DNA from: Desulfatibacillum aliphaticivorans DSM 15576
Lineage (GTDB): Bacteria; Desulfobacterota; Desulfobacteria; Desulfobacterales; Desulfatibacillaceae
DNA: 64,000 nt
Assembly: GCF_000429905.1 (NCBI RefSeq)
Contig: NZ_AUCT01000003.1
Span: 248,001 to 312,000, forward strand
Reading direction: 5' to 3'
In this document: one piece after another, positions 8,752 through 16,939 of the stretch
Position numbering within the stretch: position 1 is the first letter of the stretch
Layout of the letters: every line of letters starts with the position of its first letter
Program-made: the position numbers and the translations under genes
The notes under the pieces: model-generated
What the model was told of the DNA's origin: nothing
What the model saw: only the letters and a program-made list of their open reading frames with translations
Database searches by the model: none

Positions 8752-9504
8752 CTATTTCTTTTTAGCGATCCAGATGAAATGGCGGGAGCCCTTGCCCAGA
8801 TGAGCCCGAACCTTGTGGACGTCCACCTGAAATCCGGCCGCCTTGAGCCTTTTGGAGAAACTGGAATCCTTGGCTGCGGACCAAACGGCCAGCACGCCTC
8901 CGGGGCGGAGGGCTTTGCGGGCGTCCTCCAGGCCTTCGGGCTGATACAGGCGGTCGTTTTCCTTTTGGGTCAGGCCTTCGGGGCCGTTATCCACGTCCAG
9001 GAGAATGGCGTCAAAAGCCTGCCGACTTTTTTGGATGGTCTGGGCCACGTCGCCCTGGATGACGGCGGCCCGCTCGTCCTCCAGGGGCTTGTCGGCCAGA
9101 TGCCCTATGTAATTCTGGTTCCAGCGGACCACGGCCGGGATGAGCTCGACGACCACGGCGGTTCCCGTGGAGTCCAGATGCTTGAGGGCGGCGGCCAAAG
9201 TATAGCCCATGCCCAGGCCGCCGATGAGAACGCGGCAGTCGGCCCTGTCGGCCACGGCCTGGCAGGCCAGCCGGGCCAGTTCTTCTTCGGAGCCGTGCCT
9301 GCGGCTGTTCATGAGCTCCTGTCCGTCAATGCGGATGGAATATTCCTTTCCCCTGCGGTGCAGACTGACGGCGCCGCCGTCGGCCGGCGTCTGGGAGGTT
9401 TCCATCATTGTCCAAGGTTTCACGGAATCATCGTCTCCTGATTCGCTTTGATCCTGGCCGGATTTTTCAAACAATCCCAAAAAATTTTTAAACGGGTTCG
9501 CCAT
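8752..9504 (-). CDS. Spermidine-synthase-like class I methyltransferase-fold protein
   Basis: A 250-residue cytoplasmic protein with a nucleotide-binding loop LIGGLGMGYTLAAALKHL (about 93-110), the acidic motif VVVELIPAVVRWN and DAILLDVDNGP, as in the spermidine synthase / polyamine-propyltransferase superfamily. The N-terminus is a poorly conserved, acidic 40-residue extension. Substrate and reaction are not certain: many proteins of this type are not true spermidine synthases. It lies just upstream of the metallo-hydrolase gene on the same strand. Confidence 0.7.
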   Translation of the reverse strand: MANPFKNFLGLFEKSGQDQSESGDDDSVKPWTMMETSQTPADGGAVSLHRRGKEYSIRIDGQELMNSRRHGSEEELARLACQAVADRADCRVLIGGLGMGYTLAAALKHLDSTGTAVVVELIPAVVRWNQNYIGHLADKPLEDERAAVIQGDVAQTIQKSRQAFDAILLDVDNGPEGLTQKENDRLYQPEGLEDARKALRPGGVLAVWSAAKDSSFSKRLKAAGFQVDVHKVRAHLGKGSRHFIWIAKKK

Positions 9505-9570
9505 AACGCCCTTTCCGGTCCGTCCAAACCAGCGGCCATAAGCCTCATTTTCGCTGATTCGGCTGCGGCC

Positions 9571-9774
9571 TTATTCGGCGACGCTATACACCTTTTTCAC
9601 CCGTCCCACCAGCCCGTTTGTCAAACGCACCTTGATTCCATGGGGATGGGAGGGGGATTTGGTCAAGAGATCCTTTACCTCGCCCCGGGTCAGCTTGCCC
9701 GACCGCTGGTCCTGCTTCAGCACGATGTCGGCCTCCATGCCGGGCTTGATGTCTTTGCGCAAAGGGACGCTCAT
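9571..9774 (-). CDS. YwbE family protein (DUF2196)
   Basis: A 67-residue soluble protein. RKDIKPGMEADIVLKQDQRSG, LTRGEVKDLLTKS and HPHGIKVRLTNGLVGRV are the complete conserved core of the YwbE/DUF2196 family, at the usual length. The function of the family is unknown. The ATG at 9774 has a weak GGGAAAG upstream. It lies downstream of the DEAD-box helicase gene on the same strand and could belong to its transcript. Confidence 0.85.
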   Translation of the reverse strand: MSVPLRKDIKPGMEADIVLKQDQRSGKLTRGEVKDLLTKSPSHPHGIKVRLTNGLVGRVKKVYSVAE

Positions 9775-9891
9775 GATATTTCTTTCCCGCCCTTGTCGGC
9801 GTGCCGTAAATTATAGCAAAAATCGGGCCCAAACATAGAAGCCGTGGTAAAGCATACGTTACTTCTTTGCTTTCTCACTGCTCCGTTCCGT

Positions 9892-11595
9892 TCAGGCCGC
9901 CTTTTTACGGCCTTTTTCGGCCGGCTTTTGCTTGTCCGCCGCCCGCACCTGTAAGGCTTTGCCGTCCAGGGTGGCGTTTTCCAGGCCGCGCAGCACCCTG
10001 GGGGCCAGGCTTTTTTCCACTTCAAAAAAGGAGAATTCCCGGTTCAGGTCGATCTGTCCTATGCTGCGGGACTTGATGCCGGAATTCTCGCAGACCAGGC
10101 GGACGATGGCGCCTTCGTTGACCTTGTCCAAACGGCCCCGGTTGATGAAAAAGCGCTGGGTCTTCCGGCCCTTGAGCCTGTCTTTTTTCGGGCCCTTGCC
10201 GTGACGGCCTTTTCCGACGATTTTTTCCCGGGTAAATTTGGCGCCAGCCTGGCCCTTTACTTTTTCCCTGGGCTTGGCGTTGATGTCGCCTGCGTTCCGG
10301 TAATAATCCAGGAGCCTGTTGAATTCCGTGGAAACGGCCTTCTGGATGATTTCCTCCCGGCTCAGGCCTTCAAAGGCGTCAAGGATATCGGGCATGTATT
10401 CGGCGATGTCGTTTTCCCGCACCGAAACCGAGGCGAGTTTCTCCGCCAATCCGGCCACCTGCTTTTGGCAGATATCCCGGCCCTGGGGCAGGGAGTCCAG
10501 TTGAAAGGAGAACTTGCCGCGGCGCTCCAGATCCTTGAGGCGGTAATTCTCTCTGGGAGTGATGAGGGCGATGGACTTGCCCTGCTTGCCCGCCCTGGCG
10601 GTCCTGCCGCTGCGGTGGGTATAGGCCTCGGGATCGTCGGGCAGAACATAGTGAATCACGTGGCTGATGTCGTCCACATCCAGGCCCCGAGCGGCCACGT
10701 CCGTGGCGGCCAATACCTGGACCGCCTTGCGGCGGAACCGGCCCATGACCTGATCCCGTTGGGGCTGGGACAAATCTCCGTGCAGGGCGTCGGCGTTGTA
10801 ACCGTCCGCCATGAGGGCTTCGGCGATCTCCTGGGTGTCCTTGCGGGTGCGGCAGAACACCAGGCCGAACATGTCCGGGCAATAGTCCAGGATGCGCTTG
10901 AGGGCCGCGTAGCGGTTCTTGGCGTGAATCATATAGCAGATGTGGGAGATGTCCGGGGACGCCTGATTGCGGCCTCCCATGGTAACCTCCACGGGGTTCG
11001 TCTGATATTTGGCGGCAATGGCCGCCACGCCCTTGGGCATGGTGGCGGAAAACAGCCAGGTCCGCCGCTCATCGGGCAAGGACGACAAAATGGCGTTGAT
11101 GTCTTCCTGAAAGCCCATGTTCAGCATTTCGTCCGCTTCGTCCAGGACAACGCGGGTGACATGGCCCGGCTTGATGGCCTTGCGGTTGATCAGGTCCAGC
11201 AGCCGCCCGGGCGTGGCCGCAATAATCTGGGCGCCGCCCTTTACGGTGCGGATCTGCTTGACAATGTCCGCGCCGCCGTATACGGCCGCCACGCGGATGT
11301 CTTCCATGTACTTGGCGAAATCCCGCAGGTCTCCGGCGATCTGCAGGCAAAGCTCCCGGGTGGGGCAAATGACAATGGCCTGGGGCCTGGAGATTGACAG
11401 GTCGATGCTCTGAATCAAAGGCAGGCCGTAGGCGCCGGTTTTTCCGGTGCCCGTCTGGGCCAGGCCCACAAAATCCCTTTCCCCTTCAATCAGATAAGGA
11501 ATGGCTTTTTCCTGGATGGGGGTGGGTTTTTCAAAGCCCAGGCTTTCCACGGCTCTGGCCAGTTCGTCCGAGAGCCCTAATATTCTAAAATCCAT
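9892..11595 (-). CDS. DEAD-box ATP-dependent RNA helicase with DbpA-type RNA-binding C-terminus
   Basis: A 567-residue helicase of the CsdA/DeaD/DbpA group that remodels RNA, typically in ribosome assembly or at low temperature. Motifs in order: the Q motif GFEKPTPIQ, Walker A AQTGTGKT (46-53), VLDEADEML (DEAD box), SATMP, the helicase C domain with ATDVAARGLDVDDI and HRSGRTARAG, then a basic linker and a DbpA RNA-binding domain (INRGRLDKVNEGAIVRLVCE). The ATG at 11595 is chosen because it starts the conserved MDFRILGLSDEL and has GGAAGAG upstream. An in-frame upstream extension to 11706 would translate the leader hairpin. The leader holds a terminator-like hairpin. Confidence 0.93.
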   Translation of the reverse strand: MDFRILGLSDELARAVESLGFEKPTPIQEKAIPYLIEGERDFVGLAQTGTGKTGAYGLPLIQSIDLSISRPQAIVICPTRELCLQIAGDLRDFAKYMEDIRVAAVYGGADIVKQIRTVKGGAQIIAATPGRLLDLINRKAIKPGHVTRVVLDEADEMLNMGFQEDINAILSSLPDERRTWLFSATMPKGVAAIAAKYQTNPVEVTMGGRNQASPDISHICYMIHAKNRYAALKRILDYCPDMFGLVFCRTRKDTQEIAEALMADGYNADALHGDLSQPQRDQVMGRFRRKAVQVLAATDVAARGLDVDDISHVIHYVLPDDPEAYTHRSGRTARAGKQGKSIALITPRENYRLKDLERRGKFSFQLDSLPQGRDICQKQVAGLAEKLASVSVRENDIAEYMPDILDAFEGLSREEIIQKAVSTEFNRLLDYYRNAGDINAKPREKVKGQAGAKFTREKIVGKGRHGKGPKKDRLKGRKTQRFFINRGRLDKVNEGAIVRLVCENSGIKSRSIGQIDLNREFSFFEVEKSLAPRVLRGLENATLDGKALQVRAADKQKPAEKGRKKAA

Positions 11596-11624
11596 GTAGA
11601 TGTTTCTCTTCCGTCGCAAGCGAC

Positions 11625-11656
11625 AAAAAAAACCGCCCGGGGCAATCCGGACGGCG
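11625..11656 (-). promoter_or_regulatory. Terminator-like hairpin (candidate attenuator) in the helicase leader
   Basis: On the minus strand GCCGTCCGG-ATTGC-CCCGGGCGGT is followed by a run of eight T residues, about 30 bases before the helicase start codon. A second small hairpin, GTCGC-TT-GCGAC, sits between the T run and the GGAAGAG ribosome-binding site. This is inside the likely 5' untranslated region rather than after a gene, so premature termination is a plausible control point. Confidence 0.5.
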
Positions 11657-11794
11657 TCGTACTCAAGAATTCCCTGCGGCCGGGGAACATTATCAACCAA
11701 AACCAACGCCCGGCCTTGTTAACCGCTATGTATAGCGCACTAATCGGCTTTATGGCAAGGAATATTTAATTGAATGAACCGTCCCGCCCCCGAT

Positions 11795-12010
11795 TTGTTG
11801 GGTTTCGCGGCGGCGACGCAGACTGTATGAGGCGTTTGGGCAAGATGCACTTCTTCCCAACCACAATCCGTTTCATCGCTCTACCCAACCTACGTTTTAT
11901 TTATAAAAATAGTAGGTTAGGTAGAGCATGTAGAACTTTTTCGACACAGACCATTCTTTTCTCGCCGGGACAATGATCGAAGCCAAAAACCTATGTGCGA
12001 AACCCAACAA
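11795..12010. repeat. 216-bp element bounded by 14-bp perfect inverted repeats
   Basis: TTGTTGGGTTTCGC at 11795-11808 is repeated exactly in inverse orientation at 11997-12010. Inside is a long hairpin, GCTCTACCCAACCTAC ... GTAGGTTAGGTAGAGC (11878-11927). There is no credible gene inside. It could be a miniature transposable element or a folded repeat unit. One further copy of the 14-bp end lies at 7480-7493. The rest of the 11596-12121 spacer shows only the helicase leader. Confidence 0.6.
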
Positions 12011-12121
12011 GGGGATTTCCCGCCCCGACTACGTACTCCATCCTTGCAGTCTGGCGTCCCTGTTGAAGCAGAGGAAATAAGGCCTTCGCTGGTGCTCAAA
12101 AAATTCGACCGCTAATGGACA

Positions 12122-12463
12122 TCAAAGCGCTTCCAGGCCCAGGGCGCCTTTGTCCACCAGGGGGACGACGAAGTAAAAGCCCTGGGAGGGCTTGCCGGTC
12201 TGGCGAAACAGGCTTTGGATGAAGCCCGTGGCTTTCTCCAAAAGCTCCTTGTCCTCCACGGCGGTGAAGATGGTTTTGTTATGGGTGGATCCGCCGGTGG
12301 TCATGGTGCGGAATCCGGCGAATATGGGGATGTTGTTGCTGATAAGCTGCAAGAGATCCGTGGTTTCGGCCACCGTGGCCTCCGTGATGCCCATGTCGAT
12401 CCATCCGGTGACCAGGTCTTCCAAAACCTGTTCGTTATTTATGACGGCGATTAGCAAGTACAT
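12122..12463 (-). CDS. PII-like signalling protein
   Basis: A 113-residue soluble protein. The beta strand MYLLIAVINNEQVLEDLVTG, the helix that follows, and GFYFVVPLVDKGALGLE at the end resemble the ferredoxin-like fold of GlnB/PII-like proteins. No classic PII uridylylation loop is present; the loop region reads RTMTTGGSTHNKTIF. It starts 35 bases after the end of the PTS EIIA gene on the same strand, so the two are probably one transcript. The ligand and target are unknown. Confidence 0.6.
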   Translation of the reverse strand: MYLLIAVINNEQVLEDLVTGWIDMGITEATVAETTDLLQLISNNIPIFAGFRTMTTGGSTHNKTIFTAVEDKELLEKATGFIQSLFRQTGKPSQGFYFVVPLVDKGALGLEAL

Positions 12464-12498
12464 AGCGTTCTATATTGCATCCCGAAAAACTCCCGGCT

Positions 12499-12969
12499 TT
12501 AATGAAAAGCCATGGAATTTTCAATTTCTTTAATGAGGAAAAACAGATCCCCTGATGAGGACGCGGACCGCACGTCATCCAGAAAATTCGTTGACTTCAC
12601 CAGCCTGGAAATGGCGGCCAGCAGGCGAAGGTGGAGGCTGATCTGGGCTTTGGGTACAACCATGGCGATGATCACGTCCACGGGCCGGGCGTCCAGGGCT
12701 TGAAAATCCACCGGCTGGGCGGGCCTGGCGATAACCACCGCCGGCCGGGTGACTCCGGCGCACGCGGCGTGGGGGATGCCCACGCCTCCGCCGATGCCGG
12801 TGCTCATGACGTCCTCCCTCTCCTTCATGCAATCGTAGACCGTGCCTTTATCCGGCGCGGCCCCGCATTGGGCGAAGGCCTGGGACACAAAGCCAAGGAT
12901 TTCCTCCTTGTCCCGGATGGGAGCGTCCAAATAAACCTGCTCTGGCGACATATAATCAGTAACTTTCAT
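12499..12969 (-). CDS. PTS EIIA component, fructose/nitrogen (PtsN) type
   Basis: A 156-residue phosphocarrier domain. The phosphorylated His is His67 in TGIGGGVGIPHA, and the downstream PVDVIIAMVVPKAQISLHLRLLA segment is typical of the EIIA-Fru/Ntr family. No EIIB or EIIC sugar transporter is nearby, which favours a regulatory PtsN-type role over sugar uptake. It is followed by the PII-like gene and is divergent from the sigma-factor gene. The ribosome-binding site before the ATG at 12969 is weak. Confidence 0.8.
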   Translation of the reverse strand: MKVTDYMSPEQVYLDAPIRDKEEILGFVSQAFAQCGAAPDKGTVYDCMKEREDVMSTGIGGGVGIPHAACAGVTRPAVVIARPAQPVDFQALDARPVDVIIAMVVPKAQISLHLRLLAAISRLVKSTNFLDDVRSASSSGDLFFLIKEIENSMAFH

Positions 12970-13104
12970 GACTTGCCAAATCCCGGAAGTGTATTATCGT
13001 TAATCATGGACCATACAATAAACTTAAGTGCAGAGAAAAATCAATCATTTATCCTTCTTTATACCAGCCATGAAGCGTCGGCGCCGCCGGGCGCTCCGTC
13101 CCAA

Positions 13105-13133
13105 TTGACACCGTAAACAATATGTGGGATACT
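13105..13133 (+). promoter_or_regulatory. Near-consensus sigma-70 promoter of the RpoH-type sigma gene
   Basis: TTGACA, a 17-base spacer and GATACT predict a start near 13140 and a leader of about 88 bases. The leader holds CCCGCCATCCCGG/CCGGGA pairings, and a GGGAGG at 13197-13202 lies too far from the start codon to serve as its ribosome-binding site, so translation may depend on RNA folding. Confidence 0.65.
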
Positions 13134-13227
13134 TTCCTAGTTAAAATCCCGCCATCCCGGAAGCAAGGGGAAAAATCCGGGAGAAGCGGACCGACAGGGA
13201 GGCGACTTTTTTTAAGAAAGTGCTGAT

Positions 13228-14214
13228 ATGACGGAAAATAAAGGCGATTCATTGGAAGAAAAGCAGAAAAAGGAAAAATCGGCCAAAGCCAAGCCGCCGG
13301 CGGTCGTAAGCAAGGCGTCTAAAGAAAGGGCCCTGGTTTCCTACGATCCCCTGCAAAGGTATCTATCTGAAATCAGTAAATATCCCCTTTTAACCCGAGA
13401 AGAGGAACGGGAGCTTGCGGTCCGGGTTCAAGAATTTGACGATCCGGACGCAGCTTACAGGCTGGTAACCGCCAACCTGCGTTTGGTTGTGAAAATCGCC
13501 CTGGAATTCCAAAGGGTGTGGATGCAAAACCTCCTGGACCTGATCCAGGAAGGCAATATCGGGCTCATGCAGGCCGCCAGAAAATTCGATCCGTACAAAA
13601 ACGTCAAGTTTTCGTACTACTCGTCCTTCTGGATCAAGGCTTACATCCTCAAGTTCATCATGGACAACTGGCGCCTGGTTAAAATCGGCACCACCCAGGC
13701 TCAGCGCAAGCTCTTTTTCAAGCTGAAAAAGGAAAAGCAAAAGCTCCTGGAAGAGGGGTTCGACCCCAAACCCAAGCTGTTGTCCGAAAAGCTGGGCGTT
13801 TCGGAGCGGGACATTATCGACATGGACCAGCGTCTCAACAATTGGGACCTGTCCCTGGACGCTCCGGTGAAGGACGACTCCGACTCCGAACGCATCGAGT
13901 TTTTGTCCACTCCCAGCGAGTCCGCCGAGGATCAGGTGGCGCGCAAGGAGATGGAGACCATCCTGCGGGAGAAAATTGACATATTCCGCAAAACCCTCAA
14001 GGAACGGGAACTGGAAATCTTCGATGAACGGGTGTTTTCCGACTCTCCCGTCACCCTGCAGCAAATTGGAGATCGCCACGGCATTTCCCGGGAGCGCGTA
14101 CGGCAGGTGGAAAGCGGCGTGGTGAAGAAGCTCAAAGCGTTCCTGGAGAAGGAAATTCCCGACTTTTCCAATTACCAGGGCGGCTTTGAACCCGACACCC
14201 AGGGAAATCCCTGA
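13228..14214 (+). CDS. rpoH: RNA polymerase sigma-32 (RpoH-type) factor
   Basis: A 328-residue alternative sigma factor. Region 1.2 reads DPLQRYLSEISKYPLLTREE (about 40-59). Region 2 contains NLLDLIQEGNIGLMQA and the -10 recognition helix around FSYYSSFWIKAYI. QRKLFFKL at 159-166 is the RpoH box that sets heat-shock sigmas apart. The region 4 helix-turn-helix is TLQQIGDRHGISRERVRQVE. A lysine-rich N-terminal extension of about 38 residues makes it longer than the 284-residue E. coli protein. Known relatives direct transcription of chaperones and proteases. The ribosome-binding site is weak (AAGAAAG). It could also be a lineage-specific RpoH paralogue with another regulon. Confidence 0.85.
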   Translation: MTENKGDSLEEKQKKEKSAKAKPPAVVSKASKERALVSYDPLQRYLSEISKYPLLTREEERELAVRVQEFDDPDAAYRLVTANLRLVVKIALEFQRVWMQNLLDLIQEGNIGLMQAARKFDPYKNVKFSYYSSFWIKAYILKFIMDNWRLVKIGTTQAQRKLFFKLKKEKQKLLEEGFDPKPKLLSEKLGVSERDIIDMDQRLNNWDLSLDAPVKDDSDSERIEFLSTPSESAEDQVARKEMETILREKIDIFRKTLKERELEIFDERVFSDSPVTLQQIGDRHGISRERVRQVESGVVKKLKAFLEKEIPDFSNYQGGFEPDTQGNP

Positions 14215-14220
14215 AAAATC

Positions 14221-14250
14221 CCGGCCGGGCCCTTTGGTCCGGCCTTTTGT
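14221..14250 (+). terminator. Terminator after the sigma-factor gene
   Basis: GGCCGGGCC-CTTT-GGTCCGGCC followed by TTTT, seven bases after the stop codon and 20 bases before the start of the TPR gene. The short T run may allow read-through. Confidence 0.65.
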
Positions 14251-14270
14251 CATTTTGCTTTGGAGTCGCG

Positions 14271-16121
14271 ATGTTCAACGTACCCAAAGGCGCCTGTGAT
14301 TTCAAACCGGCTGAACAACCGCCGAAAAAAACCGCATCCCGCAAGAGCGCCTCAACTTCGGTTCGCGCGGGCGTATGCGCGTTAGTGGGCTTGGCCCTGC
14401 TTATAACGCCCGGATGCGTCCGTTCCGGCCTGACCTTCAAGATGCAGCCGCCCGGGCAGTCCGCGCCCGCCAGGTCCGTCATACCGGGGCGGGAACACCA
14501 GAAGATCATTATTCCCGAAAGCAGCGGGGCCTATTACAACTACCTGCTGTCCCAAAGAATGCTCTGGAATAGAAACCTGGACGCAGCCTCGTTATACCTG
14601 GACAAAGCCATCGCCAAGGATCCCGAGTCCCGGTTTTTAAAACAAGGGCTGTTGGAAATCCTGGTGGAAAAGGGCAATTACCAAGGCGCCCTGGAGGAGT
14701 CCGCCCTGCTCTTGAAAGAGGACCCGGACAATGTCCGGGTTTTGCTGACCCGGGCCGCGGTCCTGCTGCAGTTGAAAAAATGGAACGAGGCCTCCGCCGT
14801 CTATGAAAAGGTTCTCAAGACAGCCCCGGAGGAATCCCAAACTTATTTTCTGCTGGCGGAGACATATCATAAGGCCAATCAGCCGGAAAAGGCCATTTCC
14901 GTCTACCAGCGCTTCATCGAAAACCTGCCCAACTCTCCGGACGTGATCAGCGCATGGTTCTTTATCGGCAGAGTCGCCTATAATATGGGGGACTACCCCC
15001 TGGCGGCCCAAGCCTTCGAAGAAACCCTGCGTCTGAAGCCCGACTTTGAACAGGTTCAGCTTAACCTGGCCGAGGTTTATAGGGAACTGGGAAACGACGA
15101 GAAGGTCCAGGCCATATACAGCAAGATGATGAGGGACGCCCCCTCGAACACCCTGCCCTACCTGGGCCTTGGTCAATATTATCTTTCCAGGCGGGAGTTG
15201 GAAAAGGCCAACGAAGTTTTCGACAAGTTAAGGGAAGAGCATCCCCAGGATCCTCTGGTTGCAAAGGGCATCGCCCACTCCTACATGAACAACGGGTATT
15301 TCGCCGAAGCGGCCGAAATATTTTCAGCGCTGCACAAACAAGCGCCTAATGACGGAGAGCTCTCCTATTTCCTGGCCTACGCCCTGGAATCCACGGGTCG
15401 CAAGCAGGAAGCCCTGGAGGCCTATAAAAGCATTCCGCCCAAGTCCTCCTACTATTTCCAGGGTCTGATTTACTCGGCGTATCTGACCGGCAAACCCGAA
15501 GACGCCATGGCGGCCCTGGAAGCGCTCAAGGCCGTGGAGTCCGCCGACCACCTGGAGACGGAATTCGTCATCCACGCCTCCAATCTGCAGCAACAGGCCG
15601 GCAACAAGGAATTGGCGGTGAAAGCGCTTACGGACCGCATCGAAGAGGAGCCGGACAATATCAACCTGCTCTACTCCTTGGGCGTTCTTTACGACAAGCA
15701 AGGCGACAAAGAGGCCTGCATCGAAACCATGAAGCAGGTTCTGAAAATCGAGCCTGAAAACGCCGACGCCCTGAATTTTTTAGGCTACACCTACGCGGAC
15801 CTGGGCCAAAATCTGCAGGAAGCGAAAAAACTGGTGGCGAAAGCGCTGGAAATTTCGCCGGATGATGGTTATATTGTGGACAGTATGGGCTGGGTGTACT
15901 TCAAGCTGGGCGAGTTTGAAAAGGCCCTCGGTTATTTAAAAAGGGCTGTGGAGCTCGCCCCCAAAGACCCGGTCATCCGGGAGCATTTGGGCGACGCCTA
16001 TTTGAAGACGGGCGATCCAGAAAAAGCCCTGGAAACGTACCGAATTTCCTTGCAGGGAAAAATCCTGCGAGGCGACGATCCCACGGAACTGAAAGAAAAA
16101 ATCAGGGCCTTGGAGCATTGA
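14271..16121 (+). CDS. TPR-repeat lipoprotein
   Basis: A 616-residue protein. After a basic N-terminus, a hydrophobic stretch ending LLITPGC (lipobox Cys near residue 46) predicts a lipid-anchored periplasmic or outer-membrane protein. Most of the rest is tandem tetratricopeptide repeats (a dozen or more), recognised by recurring patterns such as AYNMGDYPLAAQAFEETLRL and YFKLGEFEKALGYLKRAVEL, and it should act as a protein-protein scaffold. The ATG at 14271 is preferred over an in-frame start at 14247, which falls in the sigma-gene terminator. TGGAG lies just upstream. The partner is unknown. Confidence 0.8.
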   Translation: MFNVPKGACDFKPAEQPPKKTASRKSASTSVRAGVCALVGLALLITPGCVRSGLTFKMQPPGQSAPARSVIPGREHQKIIIPESSGAYYNYLLSQRMLWNRNLDAASLYLDKAIAKDPESRFLKQGLLEILVEKGNYQGALEESALLLKEDPDNVRVLLTRAAVLLQLKKWNEASAVYEKVLKTAPEESQTYFLLAETYHKANQPEKAISVYQRFIENLPNSPDVISAWFFIGRVAYNMGDYPLAAQAFEETLRLKPDFEQVQLNLAEVYRELGNDEKVQAIYSKMMRDAPSNTLPYLGLGQYYLSRRELEKANEVFDKLREEHPQDPLVAKGIAHSYMNNGYFAEAAEIFSALHKQAPNDGELSYFLAYALESTGRKQEALEAYKSIPPKSSYYFQGLIYSAYLTGKPEDAMAALEALKAVESADHLETEFVIHASNLQQQAGNKELAVKALTDRIEEEPDNINLLYSLGVLYDKQGDKEACIETMKQVLKIEPENADALNFLGYTYADLGQNLQEAKKLVAKALEISPDDGYIVDSMGWVYFKLGEFEKALGYLKRAVELAPKDPVIREHLGDAYLKTGDPEKALETYRISLQGKILRGDDPTELKEKIRALEH

Positions 16122-16206
16122 TGCAGGTTATCGGCCATTTTTAAAGAGGGGGCCGATAATCAGACGACATAACATTGGATTATTAAAATTAATGGAGGAT
16201 ACCACC

Positions 16207-16914
16207 ATGGAACCCATCACCTATCAATCCCCGGAACAAGTCCAGGCGCGGGTAAACGCCTTTGTCGCCAGCGTGTACAACTGGATGTTCATCGGCCTGA
16301 CTTTGACCGGCGTCCTGGCTTACGCCACGTTCCAGGTTCCGGCGCTGACCAAGCTGATATTTAACACTCCGGGCGTCTTTATCGGCTTAATCATTGCCGA
16401 ATTGGCGCTGGTGTTCATTTTAAGCTCACGAATCACAACCATGAAAGCCGGCACGGCCACGGGCATGTTTGTGGTTTATTCGGCCTTGAACGGCCTGACC
16501 ATGTCCTTTATTTTTGCGGTCTACGCCAAAACCGCCATATTCGGGGCATTTTTCGCCACGGCCGGCACCTTTGCGGCGTGCAGCGTATACGGCTGGGTCA
16601 CGAAAAAGGACCTGACCTCCATGGGCGGGTTTATGTTCATGGGGCTGATCGGAGTGATCATCGCCTCGGTGGTCAATATATTCCTGGCAAGCACCGCCTT
16701 GTACTGGGCGATCACCTACCTGACCATTGCAATTTTTGTGGGCCTCACCGCCTACGACACCCAGAAGATCAAGGAAATGGCCCTGACCCAGCCTGAAGAC
16801 ATCGGCGCATCCGCCGTGCGCAAAGGCGCTATCATGGGCGCCCTGCACCTGTATCTCGACTTCATCAACTTGTTCCTGATGATGCTGCGCCTGTTCGGCG
16901 GAGGCAGGGACTAA
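16207..16914 (+). CDS. Bax inhibitor-1/YccA family membrane protein
   Basis: A 235-residue inner-membrane protein with seven hydrophobic spans. YNWMFIGLTLTGVLAYATF near the N-terminus, the central SSRITTMKAGTATGMFVVYSA, GLTAYDTQKIKEM and the final GALHLYLDFINLFLMMLRLFG are signatures of the BI-1/YccA/YbhL family. Members are linked to membrane proteostasis and, for BsYetJ, to pH-dependent calcium leak. The ATG at 16207 is chosen over one at 16192 because GGAGGATACCACC precedes it. It is near the gene for the TPR lipoprotein, with no obvious functional tie. Confidence 0.9.
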   Translation: MEPITYQSPEQVQARVNAFVASVYNWMFIGLTLTGVLAYATFQVPALTKLIFNTPGVFIGLIIAELALVFILSSRITTMKAGTATGMFVVYSALNGLTMSFIFAVYAKTAIFGAFFATAGTFAACSVYGWVTKKDLTSMGGFMFMGLIGVIIASVVNIFLASTALYWAITYLTIAIFVGLTAYDTQKIKEMALTQPEDIGASAVRKGAIMGALHLYLDFINLFLMMLRLFGGGRD

Positions 16915-16939
16915 GCAAAGCCAATGAAAGCGGCTTTTC

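Noticed and set aside
10201..11397. 398-codon plus-strand open frame opposite the helicase
   Set aside because: It mirrors the helicase codons on the other strand. The helicase motifs are unambiguous.
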